From contig CBFIAS010000047.1 of the NCBI GenBank assembly GCA_965660635.1, positions 1-12,771 of the forward strand: a stretch of 12,771 nucleotides of DNA, written 5' to 3'. This stretch comes from UBA7374 sp965660635. Its GTDB lineage: Bacteria; Verrucomicrobiota; Verrucomicrobiia; Opitutales; Coraliomargaritaceae. Below, piece by piece: positions 1-9,935 of this stretch. The translations under genes were made by a program, and so were the position numbers. Under the pieces are notes generated by a model. That model had not been told where the DNA came from, made no database searches, and saw nothing but the letters and a program-made list of their open reading frames with translations. The number at the start of each line of letters is the position of its first letter. Positions within the stretch are counted from its first letter, which is position 1.

Positions 1-61
1 TGGATCCTTCCGAGACGGTTGGAATACGGGTTTCCTGACTTTCTTCGGGTACTTTACTCAT
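1..61 (-). CDS. 5' end of an unidentified gene downstream of accC (partial)
   Basis: On the minus strand an ATG at 61-59 opens a frame that stays open to the window edge, encoding MSKVPEESQETRIPTVSEGS. It begins 29 bases after the accC stop codon, in the same direction, so it is probably the third gene of the accB-accC operon. Upstream of the ATG there is only a weak purine stretch (AAGAGTAAG). Twenty polar residues are not enough to name a family. A short acidic leader before an Asp23/Gls24-type envelope stress domain would fit, since such genes sit next to accBC in some bacteria, but that is a guess from context and nothing in the residues shows it. Confidence 0.5.
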   Translation of the reverse strand, partial: MSKVPEESQETRIPTVSEGS

Positions 62-90
62 GATGACTTACTCTTATAGGGGAGAAAGGG

Positions 91-1455
<1,365 letters not shown>

Positions 1456-1464
1456 TCGCTCGGT

Positions 1465-1923
1465 TTAGGCGGTTTTCACCTTGAAAAGAGGCTGGCCGTA
1501 CTCGACGGACTCGCCGTTTTCAACAAGGACTTCTGTGATTGTGCCGCTGAGCTCGGCCTGGATCTCGTTCATCACCTTCATCGCCTCGACGATGCAGACC
1601 ACGCTGTCTTTCTTCACCTTCGCGCCGACTTCGGCAAAGGCAGGGCTGTCCGGCGAGGGCGAGCTGTAGAACGTGCCAACCATGGGGGACTTTATGACCG
1701 ATACGCCTGCTTCCTCGGCTGCTGGCGCTTCGCCGGCTGCTGGTGTAGCAGCGGGTGCGGCAGCGGGCGCAGCGGCTACCGGAGCGGCTTGAATGATTTG
1801 GGCGGGCGCGTCGCTGCCCTGGCGGCAAAGCCGCAGCTTCAGGCCTTCTTCCTCGAATTCCAGTTCAGCGATTTCCGAACGTTCCATCAGTTCGACGACT
1901 TGTTTGATCAGTTTTAAGTCCAA
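1465..1923 (-). CDS. accB: Biotin carboxyl carrier protein of acetyl-CoA carboxylase
   Basis: AccB carries the covalently bound biotin that AccC carboxylates and that the AccAD carboxyltransferase then unloads onto acetyl-CoA. The 152 residues show the standard plan. A short N-terminal domain (1-36, MDLKLIKQVVELMERSEIAE) is followed by a flexible Ala/Pro-rich linker (about 38-72) and then a C-terminal biotinyl domain. That domain has SPMVGTFY (79-86) and the biotinylation motif EAMKVMNE with the modified lysine at 116. The start codon is TTG, not ATG. It is preceded at good distance by AGGAAAGGA on the minus strand, one of the clearest Shine-Dalgarno sequences in the window, and the family N-terminus agrees. 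It is the first gene of the accBC operon; transcription must begin in the 200-base gap shared with the divergent synthase gene. accA and accD are not in the window. Confidence 0.97.
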   Translation of the reverse strand: MDLKLIKQVVELMERSEIAELEFEEEGLKLRLCRQGSDAPAQIIQAAPVAAAPAAAPAATPAAGEAPAAEEAGVSVIKSPMVGTFYSSPSPDSPAFAEVGAKVKKDSVVCIVEAMKVMNEIQAELSGTITEVLVENGESVEYGQPLFKVKTA

Positions 1924-1925
1924 GT

Positions 1926-1936
1926 GTGGTTCCTTT
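1926..1936 (-). promoter_or_regulatory. Shine-Dalgarno sequence of accB, supporting a TTG start
   Basis: Read on the minus strand, AGGAAAGGA lies about seven bases upstream of the TTG that begins accB. The strong purine match decides the start, since there is no in-frame ATG near the conserved N-terminus. Confidence 0.7.
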
Positions 1937-1989
1937 CCTGGTCGTTGTGGTTATTTCTGCGATTGGCCCGGAGGGGCGGCGGTTGTCGG

Positions 1990-2018
1990 TTGCCGGTACC
2001 AGCGGGCTCCGGTAGATT
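1990..2018 (+). promoter_or_regulatory. Possible sigma-70-type promoter for the KAS III-like gene
   Basis: TTGCCG (1990-1995) and TAGATT (2013-2018) each match four of six consensus bases of the -35 and -10 boxes and are exactly 17 bases apart. The predicted transcription start, near 2025, lies upstream of all candidate start codons of the synthase gene. The stretch 2013-2024 is also the most AT-rich part of the intergenic gap. No equally good pair was found for the divergent accB direction. Matches of this quality occur by chance, so this is tentative. Confidence 0.35.
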
Positions 2019-2123
2019 AATTATTCCAGCACAAAATTGAGCGAGGCTTTCCATGGCGTCAATGGCGTAAAAGCATCGATGAATTGGCTTTCATTTCCCC
2101 GGCCGTGCGGCATTTTCCTCTGC

Positions 2124-3206
2124 ATGGCCAAGAGTTGTTTCCAGCAGGCCCGGATTTCCGGCGTCGTCACCTGCGTGCCCCGCACGGAAAAATCCATCGA
2201 CGACGAGGTCGAGTTATTCGGGGGCAATTCCCGGCAGATCGAGCGCTTGAAGAAGACGATCGGCCTGGACAGGCGGCGTGTGGTCGACGAGCGCACTACT
2301 GCCGCCGACCTCTGCCGCACTGCTGCCCGCGAATTGATGCAGCGCCTCCAGATCAACCCCGGCGAAATCGACGGCCTCCTTTTTGTTACCCAGACACCCG
2401 ACTATGCCCAGCCCTGCAACGCCGCTGTTCTCCACGGCCAGCTCGGGCTGGACCCCGATTGCGCCGCCCTTGATATCAACCTCGGTTGCTCCGGCTATGT
2501 CTATGGCTTGTGGATGGCCCACATGATGATCGCTTCCGGGGGTTGCCAACGCGTCCTTCTGCTTGCCGGAGACACGATTAGCCGGATCACCCATCCCCGC
2601 GACCGCGCTGTGGCTCCGCTTTTTGGCGACGGCGGCAGCGCCACGCTGATCGAATGCTCCGCCGGTGAGTGCTCCGCCTGGTTCAGCCTGAACACCGACG
2701 GCAGCGGCTACCGCAGCCTGATTGTTCCGGCCGGCGGCTTCCGCCAGCCCTCCAGCCCGGACACCCGGACGGAAGCGACTGACGAGGACGGCAACACCCG
2801 CTGTGCGGAAAACCTCTGCATGGACGGCGCGGAAGTCTTCAACTTTTCCATTCGCGTCGAGCCCGCCTCGGTCCGCGAGGTCGTCGAATACGCCGGCCTG
2901 GAACTCGATGCCATCGACTTTTTTGTCTTCCACCAGGCCAACCGCTACATCCTCTCCAACATCGCCAAGCGCTTGAAACTCGATCCGGCCAAGGTGCCCA
3001 TGCAGACGGTCGAGCGCTACGGCAACCAGAGTTCCGCCTCCATACCCGCCGCCATCTGTGCCGAACTTGACGGGCCCCTGGCCAGCGGGCAGAAGCGCCT
3101 GCTCCTCTCCGGCTTCGGGGTCGGCCTCTCCTGGGCCAGCGCCATCCTCGATTGCGGCCCACTTGCTGCCTGCGCCGTGGTCGAGTATGATGCTCCTGAG
3201 TTGTAA
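2124..3206 (+). CDS. Ketoacyl-ACP synthase III family protein (FabH-like)
   Basis: This is a thiolase-fold condensing enzyme of the KAS III type. Family members join an acyl-CoA primer to malonyl-ACP to start fatty acid or polyketide chains, or make acyl groups that modify other molecules. Numbered from the ATG at 2124 (360 residues), the triad is complete: Cys122 in LGCSGYVYGL, His270 in FHQANRYIL and Asn301 in ERYGNQSSASIP. The closing glycine motif GFGVGLSWA lies at 331-339. The frame is open from 2037 (TTG) and has another ATG at 2079, but neither has a ribosome binding site, and the family core begins at FQQARISGVV, so 2124 is the most likely start. The gene diverges from accB, whose product helps supply the malonyl substrate. 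It is not a close copy of housekeeping FabH: it carries an insert around 205-232 (RQPSSPDTRTEATDEDGN). The exact substrate is unknown, so no gene symbol is given. Confidence 0.9.
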   Translation: MAKSCFQQARISGVVTCVPRTEKSIDDEVELFGGNSRQIERLKKTIGLDRRRVVDERTTAADLCRTAARELMQRLQINPGEIDGLLFVTQTPDYAQPCNAAVLHGQLGLDPDCAALDINLGCSGYVYGLWMAHMMIASGGCQRVLLLAGDTISRITHPRDRAVAPLFGDGGSATLIECSAGECSAWFSLNTDGSGYRSLIVPAGGFRQPSSPDTRTEATDEDGNTRCAENLCMDGAEVFNFSIRVEPASVREVVEYAGLELDAIDFFVFHQANRYILSNIAKRLKLDPAKVPMQTVERYGNQSSASIPAAICAELDGPLASGQKRLLLSGFGVGLSWASAILDCGPLAACAVVEYDAPEL

Positions 3207-3409
3207 TAATCGAAGCACCGACTTACTTGGCTTTATTATAATGCCTCAATCGGAGATGCGGAGCTGGCTAAGTTGGCAGATCATGGGGGAAAGAATAATC
3301 AGGAAAACAGGTTCATCGTCACTTTCCGGGAAGCTCCCCTGGTAATACCCACTGCGGTTTAATCCTTCCTGCGGAGATGCCCGAAGGAAGTCAAATCTGA
3401 GGCAGCACA

Positions 3410-3438
3410 GGGATCTCCCCGCCCTTGGCGGTTATCCC
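3410..3438. repeat. Hairpin-forming inverted repeat
   Basis: GGGAT (3410-3414) pairs with ATCCC (3434-3438), and inside it CCGCC (3419-3423) pairs with GGCGG (3427-3431) across the three-base loop CTT. An internal loop of CTCC against TT separates the two five-base-pair stems. No T-run follows on either strand, so this does not look like a simple terminator. Confidence 0.6.
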
Positions 3439-3459
3439 GCTTATTGCATGAAGTCCACG

Positions 3460-3708
<249 letters not shown>

Positions 3709-3732
3709 CGTATTAAATCGAAGGCCTGTAGT

Positions 3733-3757
3733 ACCAGCATTCAGAATACTTGCTGGT
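3733..3757. repeat. Hairpin with a loop complementary to downstream sequence
   Basis: ACCAGCA (3733-3739) pairs with TGCTGGT (3751-3757). Eight bases of its loop, CAGAATAC (3742-3749), are perfectly complementary to GTATTCTG at 3801-3808, so a pseudoknot is possible. The stem is convincing as a hairpin; the long-range pairing could easily be chance. Confidence 0.45.
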
Positions 3758-3793
3758 TAGCATACCTGCATTGCCAAGTTGGGGGTGTAGGGA

Positions 3794-3822
3794 TTAGGTG
3801 GTATTCTGTTGTTGCCTATAAA
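3794..3822 (+). promoter_or_regulatory. Possible promoter of the small membrane protein gene
   Basis: TATAAA (3817-3822) is a fair -10 box, with the poor -35 candidate TTAGGT (3794-3799) 17 bases upstream. TTGGGG (3779-3784) with TATTCT (3802-3807), also 17 bases apart, is an alternative. Either would place a transcript start 30 to 50 bases ahead of the gene at 3867. The support is only sequence resemblance and local AT-richness. Confidence 0.25.
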
Positions 3823-3866
3823 AAAATGGGTATTGAAATCCATCTCTGTGGAGGCAGAATCAAAGC

Positions 3867-4118
3867 ATGAATCGATTCACACTTCCACTCATGAAACGTA
3901 TGCTTCTTCCGGTGCTGAAAAAAATCCTCTTCATCTGCCTTGTTGTCATCGCCGTTCTCTTCGTCCTCAACCAGTGCGGCTGTGCCAAGGGGACAGACGA
4001 GCCCTCCGTCCCCGAGCCCCCGGGCATTGAGCTTCCAAGCATTGAGCTTCCAAGTGTGGAGCTTCCCTCCAGCAAGCCCGTCGTCTGCCCGCCAGCGCAC
4101 CCCGTGGAGAAAAAATAG
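3867..4118 (+). CDS. Small membrane-anchored hypothetical protein with IELPS repeats
   Basis: I do not recognise a family. The 83 residues begin with a basic stretch and one strongly hydrophobic segment (about 20-35, ILFICLVVIAVLFVLN), followed by Cys37 and Cys39. A Pro/Glu/Ser-rich tail carries three tandem copies of (I/V)ELPS at 54-68. The plan suggests an inner-membrane anchor with a short periplasmic tail. The Cys residues recall a lipoprotein, but no canonical lipobox precedes either of them. GGAGG at 3850-3854 is a good ribosome binding motif, though 12 bases from the ATG is rather far; ATGs at 3891 and 3900 are possible starts without one. A probable terminator follows at once, so the gene seems to stand alone. 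It lies between two anonymous stretches of low GC content, which hints at acquisition or rapid evolution. That it is expressed is inferred from start, anchor and terminator together. Confidence 0.6.
   Translation: MNRFTLPLMKRMLLPVLKKILFICLVVIAVLFVLNQCGCAKGTDEPSVPEPPGIELPSIELPSVELPSSKPVVCPPAHPVEKK
4026..4070 (+). repeat. 15-base tandem repeat, about three copies, inside the small protein gene
   Basis: Copies lie at 4026-4040 (ATTGAGCTTCCAAGC), 4041-4055 (one base different) and 4056-4070 (a diverged copy, GTGGAGCTTCCCTCC). The unit is five codons long and encodes (I/V)ELPS, so copy-number change keeps the frame. It probably arose by slippage. Confidence 0.85.
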
Positions 4119-4148
4119 CGGCCCGGTTAGCGGCCTGCCTGGTTTTTT
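4118..4148 (+). terminator. Probable intrinsic terminator after the small protein gene
   Basis: GCGGCCCG (4118-4125) pairs with CGGCCTGC (4131-4138), with one mismatch and one G-T pair, around the loop GTTAG. Six Ts follow at 4143-4148. The hairpin begins at the last base of the stop codon. The four bases between stem and T-run make it less than ideal. Confidence 0.5.
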
Positions 4149-4237
4149 AACTGAATCCCTGAATTAGGCATTAAGGTACTCTTTGGAATGAGTATTTTAC
4201 GATTACAGCTTCGTTTGCATGAGACCTGCCCCCCAAG

Positions 4238-4251
4238 TTAGTCCCGACTAA
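4238..4251. repeat. Short perfect hairpin upstream of the 85-residue gene
   Basis: TTAGT (4238-4242) and ACTAA (4247-4251) pair around CCCG. It lies in the 190-base gap between the two small genes; the rest of that gap (4149-4309) shows nothing else clear apart from a weak stem, TACTC/GAGTA, at 4177-4194 followed by TTTT. The role is unknown, possibly an operator or part of a leader. Confidence 0.3.
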
Positions 4252-4309
4252 AATGAGAGTGCTGAGGTGCGTTCTTATTCAGAATTTCTAACAGACTACA
4301 TTAATCGCC

Positions 4310-4567
4310 ATGACTACTCATTCTTCCTCCACAGTCGTCGCTACTTCTGAGGTGCCCGAGCGAATTACTGCGGCTCTTAGAAAGGTCACAGAGGATCGCT
4401 CCGACAAACAGATCGCACGAATCGAACGAATACAGGCACGAATCAAGGATCTCGAAGCGAGGGGTTTTATTAAGCGCCAAGAGTATTCTGCTCCTACGAC
4501 CGTTGATTTCGAACGCACCATAATTCATCGTAAGGGTGAATCTGGGAGGTTCGGTTCAATTCGCTAG
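4310..4567 (+). CDS. Hypothetical protein, 85 residues, helical
   Basis: I cannot assign a family. The protein has a Ser/Thr-rich N-terminus (1-12) and a charged, probably helical or coiled-coil segment from about 16 to 52 (RITAALRKVTEDRSDKQIAR and onward). It ends in a basic tail with the segment RQEYSAPTTVDFERTII. There is no signal peptide or membrane segment, so it is probably cytoplasmic. The ATG has no Shine-Dalgarno sequence, as for several other genes here. The frame was preferred over the overlapping minus-strand frame (4301-4528) because its product has ordinary soluble-protein composition with amphipathic spacing. It stands alone, with no co-directional partner within 180 bases, and its codon use is less GC-biased than that of the large genes. 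A small regulatory or antitoxin-like protein is possible but unproven. Confidence 0.5.
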   Translation: MTTHSSSTVVATSEVPERITAALRKVTEDRSDKQIARIERIQARIKDLEARGFIKRQEYSAPTTVDFERTIIHRKGESGRFGSIR

Positions 4568-4620
4568 CGCGTGAGAATCACCTTTCGTTCGTCAAAGTTC
4601 CCAAAGTGATCCGCCTGGAT

Positions 4621-4668
4621 CCGTGCAGATCTGTGGCTAAAGAACCGTGCAGATCCCTGGATTAAGAA
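4621..4668. repeat. Two tandem copies of a 24-base repeat downstream of serC
   Basis: Copies at 4621-4644 and 4645-4668 abut exactly and agree at 20 of 24 positions. Both start CCGTGCAGATC and end AAGAA. The sequence just upstream (4613-4620, GCCTGGAT) resembles the middle of the second copy, so a decayed third unit may precede them. They lie in the 120-base gap between the convergent 85-residue gene and serC and contain no gene. The ATCYGTG-like wording resembles interspersed intergenic repeats I recall from several phyla; I cannot confirm that here. Confidence 0.75.
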
Positions 4669-4688
4669 CCAGTCACTCCGGCGGGCGG

Positions 4689-5840
4689 TTACCCTTCGGC
4701 TTTGATCTGTGCGAAGGCCCAGTCGAGCCAGGGGAGGAGGGCGGCGGTGTCTTCCGCATCGACGGTGGCGCCGCCCCAGATGCGGATGCCGGGAGGCGCG
4801 TCGCGGTAACTGCCGAAGTCGTAGGCCACCGCTTCGTTTTTCAGGCGCTTGACCAGTTCCTTGGCCTTGGCGGCCTGTTCCTCGGTGCTCAGCCCCTGGT
4901 ACCAGGGATCGACAATCTTCAGGCAGATGGACGTACAGGAGCGGGTGGCGGGATCTTCCGCGAGGAAGTCGATCCAGTCGCTGGCTTCGACCCAGTTGGC
5001 AACAGCAGAGAGGTTGGCCTCGGAGCGGGCGAGCAGGGCGGGGAGGCCGCCAATGGACCTGGCCCACTGCAGGCCGTCAAGGGCGTCTTCCACGCAGAGC
5101 ATGGAAACGGTGTTGATCGTGGCGCCTTCAAAGATGCCCTGGATGAGTTTGCCGCCCTTGGCCATGCGGAAAATCTTGGGAAGGGGCCAGGCGGGCGTGT
5201 AGGATTCCAGCCGCTCAATGGCCCGCGGGCTAAGGACGATCATGCCGTGGGCGGCCTCGCCGCCCATCACTTTCTGCCAGGACCAGGTGACGACATCGAG
5301 CTTGCTGTAGTCGAGGTCCATGGCGAATACGGCGGAGGTGGCGTCGCAGAGGACGAGTCCACCGCGCTCTTGCGGGATCCAGTCGAGGTTGGGCACACGG
5401 ACGCCGGAGGTGGTGCCGTTGTAGGTGAAGACCACGTCGTTATCGAATTGGATCGCGCCGAGGTCGGGGAGCTTCCCGTAGTCGGCCTCGTGGCGGGTGA
5501 CGTTTTCCAGCTTGAGCTGCTTGACCACGTCAGTCACCCAGGCGGCGCCGAAGGATTCCCAGGCGCAGATGTCGAGGCCGCGGGCGCCGAGGAGGGACCA
5601 CATGGCCATCTCGATGGCGCCGGTATCGGAGGCGGGCACGATGCCGCAGACGTAGCCTTCGGGCAGGCCGAGGAGTTCTTTGGACTCGTCGATCACTTGC
5701 CGGATGCGTGCCTTGGCGTTTTTTGCCCGGTGGGAGCGGCCGAGGAGGGCGCCGTCGAGGGCGTCGAGTGACCAGCCCGGGCGCTTGGCGCAGGGACCGG
5801 AGGAGAAGAATGGGCGGCTGGGCTTGGTGTCTGGCTTCAT
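4689..5840 (-). CDS. serC: Phosphoserine transaminase, SerC-2 (Methanosarcina/alphaproteobacterial) type
   Basis: SerC is a cytoplasmic PLP enzyme that transfers the amino group of glutamate to 3-phosphohydroxypyruvate, giving phosphoserine in serine synthesis; many homologues also act in vitamin B6 synthesis. The 383 residues start with RPFFSSGPCAKRPGW, the signature opening of the minor SerC branch, unlike E. coli SerC. GTTSG (142-146), CDATSA with PLP-binding Asp166, and SWQKVMGGEAAHGM with the Schiff-base Lys190 are all in place. The ending RIWGGATVDAEDTAALLPWL is also typical. The start ATG has no clear ribosome binding site but sits right for the family. The gene follows topB on the same strand after 65 bases with a hairpin between, so co-transcription is uncertain. 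serA and serB are not seen. The related alanine-glyoxylate/serine-pyruvate transaminases are a less likely alternative. Confidence 0.93.
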   Translation of the reverse strand: MKPDTKPSRPFFSSGPCAKRPGWSLDALDGALLGRSHRAKNAKARIRQVIDESKELLGLPEGYVCGIVPASDTGAIEMAMWSLLGARGLDICAWESFGAAWVTDVVKQLKLENVTRHEADYGKLPDLGAIQFDNDVVFTYNGTTSGVRVPNLDWIPQERGGLVLCDATSAVFAMDLDYSKLDVVTWSWQKVMGGEAAHGMIVLSPRAIERLESYTPAWPLPKIFRMAKGGKLIQGIFEGATINTVSMLCVEDALDGLQWARSIGGLPALLARSEANLSAVANWVEASDWIDFLAEDPATRSCTSICLKIVDPWYQGLSTEEQAAKAKELVKRLKNEAVAYDFGSYRDAPPGIRIWGGATVDAEDTAALLPWLDWAFAQIKAEG

Positions 5841-5889
5841 CGGGTGTTAATTGGCAAAAGTAGATGAGGCATTTGCGCTCTGCTGACAA

Positions 5890-5902
5890 CCCGCAAAGCG
5901 GG
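5890..5902 (-). terminator. Hairpin just after the topB stop codon, possible weak terminator
   Basis: On the minus strand CCCGC and GCGGG pair perfectly around TTT, three bases after the topB stop codon. Only TTG follows, not a T-run, so termination would be weak; it may simply protect the 3' end of the topB message. Confidence 0.3.
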
Positions 5903-5905
5903 AAT

Positions 5906-8446
<2,541 letters not shown>

Positions 8447-8485
8447 GGTGCTGTTTCCGCCGCTCCGCCGGGATTTTACCCCGGT

Positions 8486-8526
8486 TTGCCCGTAATAGGC
8501 TGCCGGGAGCTGGGCGCTTGCCCGTA
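8486..8526. promoter_or_regulatory. Direct repeat in the topB-lpxK divergent promoter gap
   Basis: TTGCCCGTA occurs at 8486-8494 and again at 8518-8526, a 32-base period (about three helical turns), in the 118-base gap between two divergent genes. It could be a pair of regulator half-sites. TTGTCA at 8528-8533 is a good -35 match toward lpxK, but no -10 box is correctly spaced from it. Confidence 0.25.
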
Positions 8527-8564
8527 GTTGTCATTTTTCAGGGCGTAATTTCCGCTTAAAAGGG

Positions 8565-9881
8565 ATGATTGATTCCTGCGTCAATCTTCTTTCTGCTAGG
8601 GCTTTGTTCAACACACCGGCATTTGTGTCCTCTTTTACAGCCAAGTTTATTGAATACCGCGAGCGCGTACAGTCGGCGCTCAACGAGTTTGCCCAGTTCA
8701 CGGTGGACGTGATCTACGACCGGCGGAACGGCCGTGCGGCCGAATGGCTGGCCGGGTTCCTGCACGGCCTGTCCCTGCTCTTCCAGGGCATCGTGCGCCT
8801 GCGCCTCTATTGCTATGAGAACCGCATTCTGCGGAACAAGCCGCTGGGTTGCCTCGTCGTGGTGGTGGGCAACCTCACGGTGGGCGGCACGGGCAAGACC
8901 CCGGTGGTCGAGAAGTTTGCCCGCACCCTGCAACAGCGGGGCCGCCGGGTGGCTATTCTTAGCCGGGGCTACAAGAGCAAGAAGGAGCCGCTCCCGAAGA
9001 AGCTCTGGCGGCAACTCACCCATGGGGAGGAGGATCCGCCCCGGGTGGTGAGCGACGGGGAAAAGGTGCTGCTTGATTCCGAGACAGCGGGGGACGAGCC
9101 CTTCATGCTGGCCTCCAATCTTCCCGGCGTGGCCGTGCTCTGCGACAAGAACCGGGTCAAGGCCGGCTCCTACGCCATCCGCCGCTTCGGCTGCGATACC
9201 CTGATTCTCGACGATGGCTTCCAATACCTGCCGCTCAAGGGGCGGCTCAACCTCCTGCTGGTGGACAAGACCAACCCCTTTGGAAACCAGCACCTCCTGC
9301 CGCGCGGCATCCTCCGCGAGCCGGTCAATCACCTCTCGCGGGCCGATTACATCTTCCTGACCAAGTCCGACGGCGCGCCCGACGAGGCGCTGGTCGAGAT
9401 GATCCGCGAGCACAACGCGGGCGCGGAAATCATAGAGTGCGCCCACACACCGCAATACCTGCAGCCGGTGGACGGCGGCGAACAACTGCCCCTGGACGCC
9501 CTGGACGGGGCAAAGATCGTATCCTTCAGCGGAATCGCCGTTCCGGAGAGCTTCGAGGACATGCTGCGCGGGCGCGGCGCGGACATCTGCTACAACCGCC
9601 GTTTCCTCGACCACCACCGCTTCACCCGCCACGAGATGGAGGCCATTTACGAGAAGGCCGCCTCGATCGAGGGCCTCGACATGATCGTGACCACGGAGAA
9701 GGACGCCGTGCGCCTCTACGAGGACATGGAGCCGCCGGTGCCGCTCTATTTCCTCCGGCTGGAGATCGAGATCCTTTCCGGCGAGGAGGATTTCGACCAG
9801 GCCGCCAGCCGCATTTGTCTGCCCCGCAACAGCGCCGCCCAGTTCAGCCGGCCATCCGTCCGGCTCGCCGGGAAAGAATGA
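8565..9881 (+). CDS. lpxK: Tetraacyldisaccharide 4'-kinase (lipid A biosynthesis)
   Basis: LpxK phosphorylates the 4' position of the tetraacyl disaccharide to give lipid IVA at the cytoplasmic face of the inner membrane, so the host makes lipid A. The P-loop VGGTGKTP is at 106-113, SRGYKS at 133-138, DDGFQ at 216-220, LPRGILREP at 245-253, FLDHH at 347-351 and TTEKDAVRL at 376-384, all in family order. A hydrophobic/aromatic N-terminal segment (about 62-80, AGFLHGLSLLFQGIVRLRL) suits the membrane-associated part. The protein is about 100 residues longer than usual (438 against about 330), with much of the excess before the P-loop. AAAAGGG directly abuts the ATG at 8565, too close to serve as a ribosome binding site, so the true start may lie downstream, for example at the GTG at 8628. 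It is the first gene of the lpxK-kinase-rsmJ-aminopeptidase run, divergent from topB. Confidence 0.95.
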   Translation: MIDSCVNLLSARALFNTPAFVSSFTAKFIEYRERVQSALNEFAQFTVDVIYDRRNGRAAEWLAGFLHGLSLLFQGIVRLRLYCYENRILRNKPLGCLVVVVGNLTVGGTGKTPVVEKFARTLQQRGRRVAILSRGYKSKKEPLPKKLWRQLTHGEEDPPRVVSDGEKVLLDSETAGDEPFMLASNLPGVAVLCDKNRVKAGSYAIRRFGCDTLILDDGFQYLPLKGRLNLLLVDKTNPFGNQHLLPRGILREPVNHLSRADYIFLTKSDGAPDEALVEMIREHNAGAEIIECAHTPQYLQPVDGGEQLPLDALDGAKIVSFSGIAVPESFEDMLRGRGADICYNRRFLDHHRFTRHEMEAIYEKAASIEGLDMIVTTEKDAVRLYEDMEPPVPLYFLRLEIEILSGEEDFDQAASRICLPRNSAAQFSRPSVRLAGKE

Positions 9882-9935
9882 AACTTGCCAGCGGGCGGCT
9901 CCTCCATTCTAAAACTCCCTTTAATTCCGATACAC

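Noticed and set aside
2214..3218. A 334-codon open frame opposite the KAS III-like gene
   Set aside because: The sense strand keeps a full catalytic triad in family order; the antisense product has shadow composition.
3210..3362. An open stretch after the KAS III stop, in the same frame, reading IGDAELAKLADHGG and onward to a stop at 3360
   Set aside because: The composition looks protein-like, but there is no ATG in frame and no family resemblance. It may be a gene remnant, but it is too short to claim.
3867..3990. Lipoprotein signal peptide in the small membrane protein
   Set aside because: Cys37 and Cys39 follow a hydrophobic segment, but the preceding residues (LNQ and QCG) do not fit a lipobox.
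4647..5771. A 374-codon plus-strand frame opposite serC
   Set aside because: SerC on the minus strand has its PLP lysine and family signature; this frame is Gly/Asp/Val-rich shadow sequence.
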